Shown here piece by piece: positions 1 through 8,123 of a stretch of DNA of 8,188 nt. A program made the translations under genes and the position numbers. Location of the stretch: the NCBI GenBank assembly GCA_030147435.1, contig JASKZX010000112.1, positions 1-8,188 on the forward strand. Reading direction: 5' to 3'. Under the pieces are notes generated by a model. It did no database searches and was not told where the DNA came from. It was given only the letters and a program-made list of their open reading frames with translations. How positions within the stretch are numbered: the first letter of the stretch is position 1; every line of letters begins with the position of its first letter. This DNA is from Savagea sp. GTDB taxonomy: Bacteria > Bacillota > Bacilli > Bacillales_A > Planococcaceae.

Positions 1-1700
<1,700 letters not shown>

Positions 1701-1709
1701 TTGAAACAA

Positions 1710-1716
1710 CCTCCTC
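1710..1716 (-). promoter_or_regulatory. Ribosome binding site of groES
   Basis: GAGGAGG reads on the minus strand and ends 9 bases before the TTG at 1700. It decides the start, because the ORF can be extended in frame to TTG codons at 1709 and 1718, but these would place the initiation codon inside or upstream of this site. Confidence 0.85.
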
Positions 1717-1737
1717 AAGTATTTTCAGTCTCTATTT

Positions 1738-1764
1738 TTAGCACTCGATAACTAAGAGTGCTAA
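1738..1764 (-). promoter_or_regulatory. CIRCE operator (HrcA binding site)
   Basis: TTAGCACTC (1738-1746) and GAGTGCTAA (1756-1764) form a perfect 9-base inverted repeat with a 9-base spacer, exactly the CIRCE consensus. It sits just downstream of the predicted transcription start of groES-groEL, where the HrcA repressor is known to block transcription in the absence of heat stress. HrcA itself is not encoded in the window. There is one copy only, and I see no CtsR-type direct repeat beside it. Confidence 0.97.
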
Positions 1765-1774
1765 CACATCTCTT

Positions 1775-1803
1775 ATATTAAATAATTTTATAACAAAATG
1801 CAA
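1775..1803 (-). promoter_or_regulatory. Sigma-A-type promoter of groES-groEL
   Basis: On the minus strand, TTGCAT (1798-1803) and TAATAT (1775-1780) are separated by exactly 17 bases. The expected transcription start, near 1768, lies immediately before the CIRCE, the usual arrangement in Bacillales groESL. The call rests on hexamer matching and on position relative to the operator. Confidence 0.75.
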
Positions 1804-1821
1804 GAGATACACTCAAAAAAA

Positions 1822-1850
1822 TTTAAATTCGTTTTGAAACACGTTATGAT
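1822..1850 (+). promoter_or_regulatory. Possible promoter of the CPBP protease gene
   Basis: TTTAAA (1822-1827) and TATGAT (1845-1850) are 17 bases apart and lie about 20 bases before the ribosome binding site of the gene that starts at 1883. The -10 matches the consensus at five of six bases, the -35 at four of six. It is divergent from the groES promoter, and CIRCE is more than 50 bases away, so HrcA need not affect it. Confidence 0.45.
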
Positions 1851-1882
1851 AGAAAGAGCTTATGTTTAGGAAGGATGTCTTT

Positions 1883-2605
1883 ATGAGAAATTGGATCATT
1901 TCACTTTTAATGATTGGAACGTTTCTACTCTTTCAGTTTGCGCAGAAGCCAGCGTTCGACTTCATGTTCCCACTATTTACGAAAACAGGAATTACTGCAG
2001 TCAATCAGGCGAATGCTTTAACAGCTGCTGTCTTACTAACGAGTGCAGGAATGATTATCGTTTTATTTTTACTAGCACGTATGAATAAAGATTTTTGGAA
2101 AATATTTGATGAGCCACGAGCTTCCACAACGAATATTATTAAATGGGGAATCTTCGGTTTTTTACTCGCAATGGTTGCTCAAATCATTAACAATTTAATT
2201 ACTGTACAAATTACAGGTGAAGTGAAAGGCTCTGAAAACACCGCGCTTTTATTAGATCATTTTTCATTATCTCCTTGGTTTGCTTTAACGATTGTCGTCG
2301 TCGCACCGCTTACAGAAGAATTTGTTTTTCGACGTGCAATCTTCGGTGAACTTTATAACCGGGTCGGGTTCTTTATCGCAGCAACAATCAGTGGACTTCT
2401 TTTCGCTGTTGCTCATATGGATTTCACTCATATTTTAAGCTACTTATTCGTCGCTTATATTTTTGCTTATACGTATGTGAAAACTCGCTCGATTTGGACA
2501 CCGATTATCGCTCACTTTTTAATGAACGGATTTGTCGTTTTATCAGCATATCTTGCGATGAAATTTGCTCCTGATGCATTAACAACGATCTCGTTCTTAT
2601 TCTAA
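1883..2605 (+). CDS. CPBP (CAAX/Abi) family intramembrane metalloprotease, YdiL/MroQ-like
   Basis: This is a predicted polytopic membrane protein of 240 residues with all three CPBP-family motifs: EExxxR as EEFVFR (Glu145, Glu146, Arg150), FxxxH as FAVAH (Phe174, His178), and the HxxxN-type third motif HFLMN (His211, Asn215). These residues form the active site of the Rce1/Abi glutamate intramembrane proteases. Hydrophobic segments lie near residues 4-20, 45-65, 85-105, 132-144, 160-177, 183-197 and 205-225, though the exact helix number is uncertain. I chose ATG 1883 because AGGAAGGA (1868-1875) lies 7 bases before it; the upstream in-frame ATG at 1862 precedes that site. It stands alone between groES and rex. 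The neighbourhood matches ydiL of B. subtilis and, as I recall, mroQ of Staphylococcus, which acts on the agr peptide system; no agr genes are visible here, so the substrate is unknown. Confidence 0.9.
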   Translation: MRNWIISLLMIGTFLLFQFAQKPAFDFMFPLFTKTGITAVNQANALTAAVLLTSAGMIIVLFLLARMNKDFWKIFDEPRASTTNIIKWGIFGFLLAMVAQIINNLITVQITGEVKGSENTALLLDHFSLSPWFALTIVVVAPLTEEFVFRRAIFGELYNRVGFFIAATISGLLFAVAHMDFTHILSYLFVAYIFAYTYVKTRSIWTPIIAHFLMNGFVVLSAYLAMKFAPDALTTISFLF

Positions 2606-2664
2606 AAAAATGCGCTTTTGCTATCATTTTCTAAAGAAAACGGGTAGCGAAAAGCGCATTTTTT
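2604..2664. terminator. Two-way intrinsic terminator between the CPBP gene and rex
   Basis: TGCGCTTTTGCTA (2611-2623) pairs with TAGCGAAAAGCGCA (2645-2658) with one bulged G, and TTTTC/GAAAA can extend the stem inside the loop. A run of A (2604-2610) precedes the stem and a run of T (2659-2664) follows it, so it can end transcription from both converging genes. The hairpin touches both stop codons (2603-2605 and 2663-2665). Confidence 0.9.
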
Positions 2665-3310
2665 AATCATTTTGTTGATCGTCCGTACGTAAAAAGTAAA
2701 TGAGCGTTTGCAATTCAACGGATAAATCAATCGTATGAATCCGAACATCGGATGGAACAGATAAACGAACAGGTGTGAAATTTAAAATTCCTCGTGTTCC
2801 TGCTTTTACTAAACGATCCGTTACTTCTTGAGCAACTTTTGCAGGCACTGTTAAAATAACGACTTGAATATTTCGTTCTCGTAATTGTGTTTCTATCTCA
2901 TCTGGGTGATAAAGAGCGATATCATTAAATAAAGTTCCTTCATGGGGAGCTTTTGGATCAAAGGCAACGACGACGCGAATGTTATGATTTTTCTGGAAAT
3001 TATATTTTAAAATCGCACCGCCTAAACTTCCGACACCGACGAGAGCAACGTCTGTTTCTTCATCTTGTTGTAACACTTTTCGGAAAAAGCCGACTAAATC
3101 ATCTACATTGTATCCGTAACCTTTTCGACCGAGGGCTCCGAAATGAGAGAAGTCACGTCGAATCGTTGCAGCGTCTATTTTCATCGCTTTACTTAAATCC
3201 CCTGATGAAATACGTTGTACACCATCTTGTTGAAATTTACGTAAAATGCGATAGTAAATTGGTAAACGCTTCGATGTCGCTTGTGGAACGTTTGTTTGAA
3301 TTTCGTTCAT
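2663..3310 (-). CDS. rex: Redox-sensing transcriptional repressor Rex
   Basis: Rex senses the NADH/NAD+ ratio and represses fermentation and anaerobic respiration genes when NADH is low. The 215-residue product starts with the family pattern PQATSKRLPIYYRIL. An N-terminal winged helix (about 9-80) contains the DNA-reading segment IDAATIRRDFSHFGALG and then KGYGYNV. The Rossmann domain carries GVGSLG (92-97, GxGxxG), Asp118 at the end of the second strand (VVVAFD), and NFTP (177-180). The C-terminal helix, IDLSVELQTLIYFL, swaps between subunits in known structures. I chose ATG 3310, 6 bases after AGGAGG (3317-3322). The adjacent ATG at 3313 is too close to that site, and the upstream ATG at 3343 abuts the predicted -10, so it would not be transcribed. 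In B. subtilis moaC lies between ydiF and rex; here it is absent and rex is divergent from ydiF. Confidence 0.97.
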   Translation of the reverse strand: MNEIQTNVPQATSKRLPIYYRILRKFQQDGVQRISSGDLSKAMKIDAATIRRDFSHFGALGRKGYGYNVDDLVGFFRKVLQQDEETDVALVGVGSLGGAILKYNFQKNHNIRVVVAFDPKAPHEGTLFNDIALYHPDEIETQLRERNIQVVILTVPAKVAQEVTDRLVKAGTRGILNFTPVRLSVPSDVRIHTIDLSVELQTLIYFLRTDDQQND

Positions 3311-3316
3311 CATTAA

Positions 3317-3322
3317 CCTCCT
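3317..3322 (-). promoter_or_regulatory. Ribosome binding site of rex
   Basis: AGGAGG on the minus strand lies 6 bases before ATG 3310 and 3 bases before ATG 3313. It selects the first of these and argues against any start upstream of it. Confidence 0.85.
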
Positions 3323-3343
3323 GAACTTACATATACCATTCAT

Positions 3344-3372
3344 ATCGTACCCTACACTCTTTTAATTGTAAA
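3344..3372 (-). promoter_or_regulatory. Sigma-A-type promoter of rex
   Basis: On the minus strand, TTTACA (3367-3372; five of six consensus bases) and TACGAT (3344-3349; four of six) are 17 bases apart. Transcription would start near 3337, giving a leader of about 27 bases before ATG 3310. The -35 overlaps the left arm of an inverted repeat (3364-3383). Confidence 0.6.
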
Positions 3373-3383
3373 GACGAACAATT
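3364..3383. repeat. Inverted repeat between rex and ydiF, possible operator
   Basis: AATTGT (3364-3369) and ACAATT (3378-3383) are perfect 6-base arms around 8 bases. The repeat overlaps the predicted -35 of rex and the first two bases of the candidate -35 of ydiF. It is not a Rex operator by consensus, because TTGT and ACAA are 8 rather than 10 bases apart and the inner bases do not fit. Six-base arms in AT-rich DNA can arise by chance. Confidence 0.4.
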
Positions 3384-3410
3384 GCGACACGATGCACTTT
3401 CGATTACACT
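3382..3410 (+). promoter_or_regulatory. Possible promoter of ydiF
   Basis: TTGCGA (3382-3387) and TACACT (3405-3410) are 17 bases apart, each matching four of six consensus bases. A start near 3417 would give a short leader of about 20 bases. TATAAG at 3414-3419 looks more like a -10, but it would start transcription inside the ribosome binding site, so I prefer the first pair. Confidence 0.4.
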
Positions 3411-3423
3411 TAGTATAAGAATA

Positions 3424-3429
3424 GAGGTG
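3424..3429 (+). promoter_or_regulatory. Ribosome binding site of ydiF
   Basis: GAGGTG lies 6 bases before the TTG at 3436. It supports this non-ATG start, since the next upstream in-frame start (TTG 3382) has no such site and adds 18 residues unlike the family N-terminus. Confidence 0.7.
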
Positions 3430-3435
3430 TTTGTA

Positions 3436-5370
3436 TTGATTATTTTACAAGTCAATGGCTTAACGAAAACATTTTCCGGCGAACCGATTATTGAAAATGC
3501 ACAACTTACGATCCGAGAAGGCGATCGTGTAGCACTCGTCGGCCGTAATGGTGCAGGGAAATCGACTTTTTTAAAAATTATCGCTGGTGAATTAAATAAA
3601 GATGCAGGACAGATCATCATGCCAAAAGATTTAACGATTGGCTACTTAGAGCAACATGCGCATTTACATTCTGAACGAACGATTTGGAATGAAATGATGA
3701 CTGTTTTTGAACCACTCATTACTTTAGAACAAGAAATACGCGCACTCGAGCAACAAATGAGCGATTTGCATCCAGAAACCGATAAAGCAACTTATGATGA
3801 AGTAATGAAAAAATACGATTATTTACAAAATGAATATACGACAAAAGGAGGCTACGTCTACGAAGCAGAAACGAAAGCCGTATTAAACGGGATGCAATTT
3901 TACGAAAAAGATTATTCAAAACTCGTTTCGACTTTATCAGGTGGACAAAAAACTCGCCTCGCCTTAGCAAAACTTTTACTCACTCAACCTGACCTACTCA
4001 TTTTAGACGAGCCAACAAACCATTTAGATATTCAAACACTCGAATGGCTTGAAGGTTATTTAAGTGCTTATCGTGGTTCTATCTTGATCGTCTCTCACGA
4101 TCGCTTTTTCCTCGATAAAATCGTCAATGTCACATATGAAATCTCACGTCGTCACGTGACAAAGTACAATGGAAATTACAGCTATTACGTGACAGAGAAA
4201 GCGAAAAATTATGAAATTGAACGTAAACGATTTGAAAAAGAACAGACAGAAAAAGCAAAACTTGAAGAGTATATTGCACGTAATATCGCTCGTGCTGCAA
4301 CGAGTAAAATGGCAAAGAGTCGTCGAAAAAAATTAGAGCGGACGAAATGGATGGACGCTCCTGATGGCGATGAACGCTCTGCACGCTTTTCATTTACGAC
4401 AGACCAGCCGAGTGGACAAGACGTTTTACAATGTACGAATGTAGCTATCGGCTACGAGGAACCAGTTGCTAAAAACTTGAATGGGCGAGCTTACCGAGGA
4501 GACCGTATTGCCATTGTTGGTCCGAACGGTGTCGGGAAATCTACTTTACTTAAAACGATTATTCGACGCATTCCGCCACTTGAAGGTGAAATTTTTTATG
4601 GGACAAATGTTACTTTCGGCTACTACGATCAAGAACAAGCAACACTTCTTGGAAATGGAACTGTTTTAAATGAAATATGGGACGACTGGCCAATGATGAA
4701 TGAAGGCGATATTCGTTCATTACTCGGAAGTTTCTTATTTTCAGGAGATGATGTAGAAAAGCCAGTTTCAGCATTATCAGGTGGGGAACGTGCGCGTCTA
4801 TCACTAGCGAAACTTATGCTAGAAAAGGCGAATACACTTATTTTAGATGAGCCGACAAACCATTTAGATTTAGATAGTAAAGAAGTGTTAGAAAATGCGT
4901 TAGAAGATTTCGATGGCACATTATTATTCGTTTCACACGACCGTTACTTTATGAATCGTATCGCAACAAAAGTGATCGAACTAACAGAAGACGGACTCAT
5001 CGAATATTTAGGTAACTACAATTATTACTTAGAGAAAAAACAAGAAATGTTAGAGTTACAACAACTCGAAGAAGAAGAAGCTGCAGTGGATGTCGATAAA
5101 AAACCGAAAGTTGCGTTATCGAAAGAAAGAAAACGCGAACGTCGAAAAATCACTCGGAAAATTGACCGATTAGAAGAACAACTCGTAACACTTGATCAAA
5201 AAATTACATCCTTAATGGAAGAAATGAGTTCTCCTGAATTAGCAAATGATCACGTTACTTTAATGGATTTACAACAACAAGTAGATGAAGCGACAGAAGA
5301 AAAAGATCAATGTGAAATGGAATGGTTAGAAGCACAAGAAGCATTAGAAACATTCGATCATGAACAGTAA
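3436..5370 (+). CDS. ydiF: ABC-F family ATPase (YdiF-like), TTG start
   Basis: This soluble protein of 644 residues has two ABC ATPase domains and no membrane segment, which is the ABC-F type; these proteins bind the ribosomal E site and act on translation. Domain 1 has Walker A GRNGAGKST (36-44), signature LSGGQ (167-171) and Walker B LLILDEPTNHLD with catalytic Glu192. The interdomain linker, about 235-310, is helical and rich in Lys and Arg, as in the P-site tRNA interaction region. Domain 2 has GPNGVGKST (362-370), LSGGE (447-451) and TLILDEPTNHLD with Glu472. The C-terminal 110 residues are charged and coiled-coil-like, as in YdiF and Uup. Both active sites look intact. The TTG at 3436 gives the N-terminus MIILQVNGLTKTFSG and has a ribosome binding site at 3424-3429. 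The position next to the tsa genes matches B. subtilis ydiF. Antibiotic-resistance ABC-F proteins are a less likely alternative, given the synteny. Confidence 0.95.
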   Translation: MIILQVNGLTKTFSGEPIIENAQLTIREGDRVALVGRNGAGKSTFLKIIAGELNKDAGQIIMPKDLTIGYLEQHAHLHSERTIWNEMMTVFEPLITLEQEIRALEQQMSDLHPETDKATYDEVMKKYDYLQNEYTTKGGYVYEAETKAVLNGMQFYEKDYSKLVSTLSGGQKTRLALAKLLLTQPDLLILDEPTNHLDIQTLEWLEGYLSAYRGSILIVSHDRFFLDKIVNVTYEISRRHVTKYNGNYSYYVTEKAKNYEIERKRFEKEQTEKAKLEEYIARNIARAATSKMAKSRRKKLERTKWMDAPDGDERSARFSFTTDQPSGQDVLQCTNVAIGYEEPVAKNLNGRAYRGDRIAIVGPNGVGKSTLLKTIIRRIPPLEGEIFYGTNVTFGYYDQEQATLLGNGTVLNEIWDDWPMMNEGDIRSLLGSFLFSGDDVEKPVSALSGGERARLSLAKLMLEKANTLILDEPTNHLDLDSKEVLENALEDFDGTLLFVSHDRYFMNRIATKVIELTEDGLIEYLGNYNYYLEKKQEMLELQQLEEEEAAVDVDKKPKVALSKERKRERRKITRKIDRLEEQLVTLDQKITSLMEEMSSPELANDHVTLMDLQQQVDEATEEKDQCEMEWLEAQEALETFDHEQ

Positions 5371-5410
5371 AAGACCGGACGAAAGGAATTTCCTTTTGTC
5401 CGGTCTTTTT
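5369..5410. terminator. Two-way intrinsic terminator between ydiF and tsaD
   Basis: AAAAGACCGGACGAAAGG (5369-5386) pairs with CCTTTTGTCCGGTCTTTT (5392-5409) over 18 bases, with one G-T wobble, around a 5-base loop. T runs follow the stem in both directions. It starts inside the ydiF stop codon and ends at the tsaD stop codon, so it serves both converging transcripts. Confidence 0.93.
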
Positions 5411-6429
5411 CATTCATCCATTTTCCAAGAATGCATCGGCAAGCTCGGATTTCCATTCATTGCCAAATCACTACGAACTCCTGCAACATACATCGCATGA
5501 CCTGCTGCACCGATCATTGCGGCATTGTCTGTACATAAATGAATCGGTGGTACAGAAAACGGAATATTTTCTTGTTCAAGTGCTTCCGTTAGTGCCGCAC
5601 GTAAACCTTTATTTGCAGAGACTCCGCCTGCTGCAATTACCATTTGTACATCATATTCTTTTGCTGCTCGCACTGTACGTTCAACGAGAACGTCGATGAC
5701 ACTTTCTTGAAATCCTCGAGCGATTTGGTCTGCTTGAATTTCTTCTCCTCTTTGCTGCGCATTGTGATGATAATTCATCACAGCTGATTTCAACCCACTA
5801 AAGCTGAAATCGTAAGACCCTTCTTCTAACCATGCGCGAGGAAACTCAATCGCTTCCTCTGCAGTTTGAGCTAATCGATCAATTTCAGGGCCCCCTGGAT
5901 AAGGAAGTCCAATCACACGAGCTACTTTGTCAAATGCTTCTCCTGCCGCATCGTCTCGTGTTTCTCCAATTTTTTCAAAATGACCATGATCTTTCATAAC
6001 GACAAGTTCTGTATGACCACCTGAAACGATCAATGCCAATGCTGGGAATTTCATCGGTTCAACAAATGCATTCGCATACATATGTCCTACAATATGATGC
6101 ACACCGATAATTGGTAATTCATGAGCAAATGCGAAAGCTTTCGCAGCATGAATACCGATCAACAATGCACCTACAAGGCCTGGGCCTTCTGTTACAGCTA
6201 CTGCATCTAACTCTTCAGGGGTCACACCTGCTTGTTCTAATGCTTCGTCAATGACGAGTGTAATCTGTTCTACGTGATGACGAGAAGCTACCTCTGGTAC
6301 AACTCCACCGAAGCGTCGTTGACTTTTAATTTGTGAAGCGACGACATTGGATAAAATTGTATCACCATTTTGGATCACAGCAGCTGCTGTTTCATCACAA
6401 CTCGTCTCAATTCCTAAAATAATTGTCAT
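5410..6429 (-). CDS. tsaD: tRNA N6-adenosine threonylcarbamoyltransferase TsaD (Kae1/Gcp)
   Basis: TsaD transfers the threonylcarbamoyl group from threonylcarbamoyl-AMP to A37 of ANN-decoding tRNAs, working with TsaB and TsaE in the cytosol. The 339-residue product begins with [18 protein letters not shown], the ASKHA-fold phosphate-1 motif of the Kae1 family. Metal ligands are His112 and His116 in HHIVGH and Asp301 in TDNAAM. The SGGHTEL motif is at 136-142, and PYPGGPEID at 177-184 is present. Length and motifs are normal. I chose ATG 6429 because it shares ATGA with the rimI stop codon and lies 7 bases after GGTGG (6438-6442). The ATG at 6435 and GTG at 6444 are possible and would add 2 or 5 residues. 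It is the last gene of the tsaE-tsaB-rimI-tsaD operon and ends at a terminator. Confidence 0.97.
   Translation of the reverse strand: MTIILGIETSCDETAAAVIQNGDTILSNVVASQIKSQRRFGGVVPEVASRHHVEQITLVIDEALEQAGVTPEELDAVAVTEGPGLVGALLIGIHAAKAFAFAHELPIIGVHHIVGHMYANAFVEPMKFPALALIVSGGHTELVVMKDHGHFEKIGETRDDAAGEAFDKVARVIGLPYPGGPEIDRLAQTAEEAIEFPRAWLEEGSYDFSFSGLKSAVMNYHHNAQQRGEEIQADQIARGFQESVIDVLVERTVRAAKEYDVQMVIAAGGVSANKGLRAALTEALEQENIPFSVPPIHLCTDNAAMIGAAGHAMYVAGVRSDLAMNGNPSLPMHSWKMDE
5763..5782. repeat. Perfect 8-base inverted repeat inside tsaD
   Basis: TGTGATGA (5763-5770) and TCATCACA (5775-5782) flank TAAT. On the coding strand the segment encodes VMNYHHN near residues 217-223 of TsaD. It could fold as a small RNA hairpin; the codons for Val-Met and His-His may be sufficient to explain it. 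Confidence 0.4.
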
Positions 6430-6869
6430 TTCCATTCCACCCACATGACGAGGGCATCTTCGCCATCGTCCGTATAATATTTTTTACGAATGCTTCCATC
6501 TTGGAAGCCGTATTTCCGATATAAATTTTGTGCAACGTTATTACTTACACGAACTTCTAAAGTCATTCGTGATGCCTCTAAACTTTTCGCATATAAAATT
6601 GCTTCTTGCATTAAACGATCACCAATTTTTTTCCCTCGATATTGAGGATGTACCGCAACATTCGTAACATGTGATTCGCCTGCCACAATCCACATTCCGA
6701 AAAAGCCAATCACTTTCTCGTGATCAACTGCTACGATATAATGCGCTAACGGATTTTGGCCTACTTCATACATGTACATACTCGCTGTCCATTGAGAAGT
6801 AAAGGATAGCCTTTCAATTTCCATCACTTCTTCAATATCTTCTAATGTCATTAAGCGATATTCGATCAT
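6426..6869 (-). CDS. rimI: Ribosomal protein S18-alanine N-acetyltransferase RimI (GNAT family)
   Basis: RimI acetylates the N-terminal alanine of ribosomal protein S18 using acetyl-CoA. The 147-residue product is a single GNAT domain. The acetyl-CoA loop is [10 protein letters not shown] (75-84), a common RimI variant in Bacillales with Lys82 at the first glycine position of RxxGxG. The strand TNVAV (69-73) precedes it. LEVRVSN (104-110) carries Glu105, and NLYRKYGF (115-122) carries Tyr117; these align with the catalytic pair Glu103 and Tyr115 of E. coli RimI. The C-terminal [16 protein letters not shown] is typical. ATG 6869 shares ATGA with the tsaB stop codon, and the rimI stop shares ATGA with the tsaD start. 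No clear Shine-Dalgarno sequence precedes it, so its translation probably depends on tsaB. The substrate is inferred from family and context; other GNAT functions cannot be excluded. Confidence 0.92.
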   Translation of the reverse strand: MIEYRLMTLEDIEEVMEIERLSFTSQWTASMYMYEVGQNPLAHYIVAVDHEKVIGFFGMWIVAGESHVTNVAVHPQYRGKKIGDRLMQEAILYAKSLEASRMTLEVRVSNNVAQNLYRKYGFQDGSIRKKYYTDDGEDALVMWVEWK

Positions 6870-7567
6870 GAACGTTTACACGCTTTCTGCCAATTCGCTT
6901 CAGCTTCAGCTAAACGAGAATATTCCGGTACGAATGTATGGACATCATCTTCTTCTGTTCTTTGCATTGCTAATGCGACGAGATCTGTTGCACGAGGTGC
7001 CCAAAATCTTTTCGGTGCGATTTGCAGTTTATCACCGAAGTTTTCTTGTAATACTTCTTGATACGTCATCACATCTTGTCCTGTAAATAAAATAGGTTCT
7101 TTTACCGTTTCAGTTAATTCTTTTAACCACGCTTCTATATTCGTATGACGTTCTGATAACACTTCTTCTACTTGACCATTTTTCACTCGGTACAGTCCGG
7201 TATATACATTGCTTCGTCGTGCATCAATGATCGGACAAATATAACCGTCAAATGAATAAAAAGGTGCAGCTAAAATTTTCACACTTGGAATACCGATTAA
7301 CGGTTTGTTCAATGTCCAAGCTAATGTTTTAGCAATCGTTACTCCAATACGTACACCTGTATAAGAACCTGGACCTTCAGAAACTGCAATAGCATCGAGT
7401 TCTTTCGGTGTCACATCAGCTTCATGAAATAACCGTTCAATGACCGGCATTGCACGATGCGAATGACGAATATTCATCGTCGCATTTTCTTCTATTAAAA
7501 CGTATCCATCTCGAACGAGCGCTATTGAAAGCGGGCCGTTTGATGTATCAATCCCTAACCATAGCAT
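6866..7567 (-). CDS. tsaB: t6A biosynthesis protein TsaB
   Basis: TsaB is the non-catalytic paralogue of TsaD that forms a heterodimer with it and is needed for t6A formation. The 233-residue product starts with MLWLGIDTSNGPLSIALV, has the family motif EGPGSYTGVRIG (64-75) and continues with PIIDARRSNVYTGLY (112-126) and EYSRLAEAEANW near the C-terminus. It lacks the HxxxH metal site of TsaD, as expected. ATG 7567 has GAGG 9 bases upstream (7577-7580) and overlaps the 3' end of tsaE by 20 bases; its stop codon overlaps the rimI start. Its length is normal for Bacillales. Confidence 0.96.
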   Translation of the reverse strand: MLWLGIDTSNGPLSIALVRDGYVLIEENATMNIRHSHRAMPVIERLFHEADVTPKELDAIAVSEGPGSYTGVRIGVTIAKTLAWTLNKPLIGIPSVKILAAPFYSFDGYICPIIDARRSNVYTGLYRVKNGQVEEVLSERHTNIEAWLKELTETVKEPILFTGQDVMTYQEVLQENFGDKLQIAPKRFWAPRATDLVALAMQRTEEDDVHTFVPEYSRLAEAEANWQKACKRS

Positions 7568-8006
7568 CTTTTATCGCCTCACATATTTTTTCAAATCGTT
7601 CACCATATGCTTCACAAGTAACATGGCGTGTCGTTTCATCGATAGGTTCAAATCGTAATGTCATATATTCTTCTGGTAAAAACTCTTCAATATATTGAGC
7701 CCACTCAACAACACTGATCGCATCACCGTAAAACAAGTCGTCCCAACCTAAATCTTCGTATTGATCTTTTAAACGGTACACATCGAAGTGTTGGAAAGGC
7801 ACGTCGCCTTCATACTGCTTTAAAATTGTAAATGTTGGACTATTAACATTGTCCTCTACATGAAAAGCTCGAGCCAATGCTTGTGTAAATGTTGTTTTTC
7901 CAGCACCGATCGAACCTTCTAATGTTAGGACATCAGGCGGCGATAAGTGTGTAGCTACTACTTGCGCCAATCGTTCTGTATCTTCTAATGAATGTAATTC
8001 AATCAT
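7548..8006 (-). CDS. tsaE: tRNA threonylcarbamoyladenosine biosynthesis ATPase TsaE
   Basis: TsaE is the P-loop ATPase that resets the TsaB-TsaD complex between rounds of t6A synthesis. The 152-residue product has Walker A GSIGAGKTT at 31-39, where most relatives have GDLGAGKTT. It has the switch region NSPTFT (55-60), the motif FDVYRL with Asp75, and VEWAQYI with Glu101. I chose ATG 8006 because AAGGA (8016-8020) lies 9 bases upstream. ATG 8012 adds two residues but is only 3 bases from that site, though a second GAAGGA (8025-8030) could serve it. As first gene of the operon it overlaps tsaB by 20 bases. The cytosolic partner TsaC/Sua5, which makes threonylcarbamoyl-AMP, is not in the window. 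Confidence 0.95.
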   Translation of the reverse strand: MIELHSLEDTERLAQVVATHLSPPDVLTLEGSIGAGKTTFTQALARAFHVEDNVNSPTFTILKQYEGDVPFQHFDVYRLKDQYEDLGWDDLFYGDAISVVEWAQYIEEFLPEEYMTLRFEPIDETTRHVTCEAYGERFEKICEAIKDAMVRD

Positions 8007-8032
8007 AATCATCGGTCCTTTCTATCCTTCTT

Positions 8033-8061
8033 AGTGTACCGAATTTTTTTCATAATGTCTT
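8033..8061 (-). promoter_or_regulatory. Possible promoter of the tsaE-tsaB-rimI-tsaD operon
   Basis: On the minus strand, AAGACA (8056-8061) and TACACT (8033-8038) are 17 bases apart, each matching four of six consensus bases. A promoter is expected between the tRNA terminator (8083-8108) and tsaE, and this is the best pair I find there. The match is weak; readthrough from the tRNA operon is the alternative. Confidence 0.4.
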
Positions 8062-8082
8062 CCTTGAAGTAAAAAATGACAC

Positions 8083-8108
8083 AAAAAAACGACTTCTCTT
8101 GAAGTCGT
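8083..8108 (-). terminator. Intrinsic terminator after tRNA-Asp
   Basis: On the minus strand, ACGACTTC (8101-8108) and GAAGTCGT (8089-8096) form a perfect 8-base stem with loop AAGA, followed at once by a run of seven T (8083-8089). It lies 15 bases after the tRNA 3' end and would end the tRNA transcript before tsaE. Confidence 0.92.
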
Positions 8109-8123
8109 GAAATGTTTATATAA

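Noticed and set aside
1862..1882. An upstream ATG extending the CPBP protease by 7 residues
   Set aside because: The ribosome binding site lies inside this extension, 7 bases before ATG 1883, so the shorter form is better supported.
2953..3324. A 123-codon plus-strand frame opposite rex
   Set aside because: It is fully antisense to rex, rich in Arg, His and Leu, and matches no family that I recognise.
3364..3383. The rex-ydiF inverted repeat as a Rex operator
   Set aside because: The Rex consensus is TTGTGAA-N4-TTCACAA. Here the TTGT and ACAA ends are two bases too close and the inner GAA/TTC bases are absent.
3719..4919. Minus-strand frames of 64-96 codons opposite ydiF
   Set aside because: They mirror the conserved ABC domains of ydiF and have no start signals of their own.
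5763..5782. The tsaD inverted repeat as a CRP/FNR-type binding site
   Set aside because: The gap between TGTGA and TCACA is 10 rather than 6 bases, and the site is deep inside a coding region with no promoter nearby.
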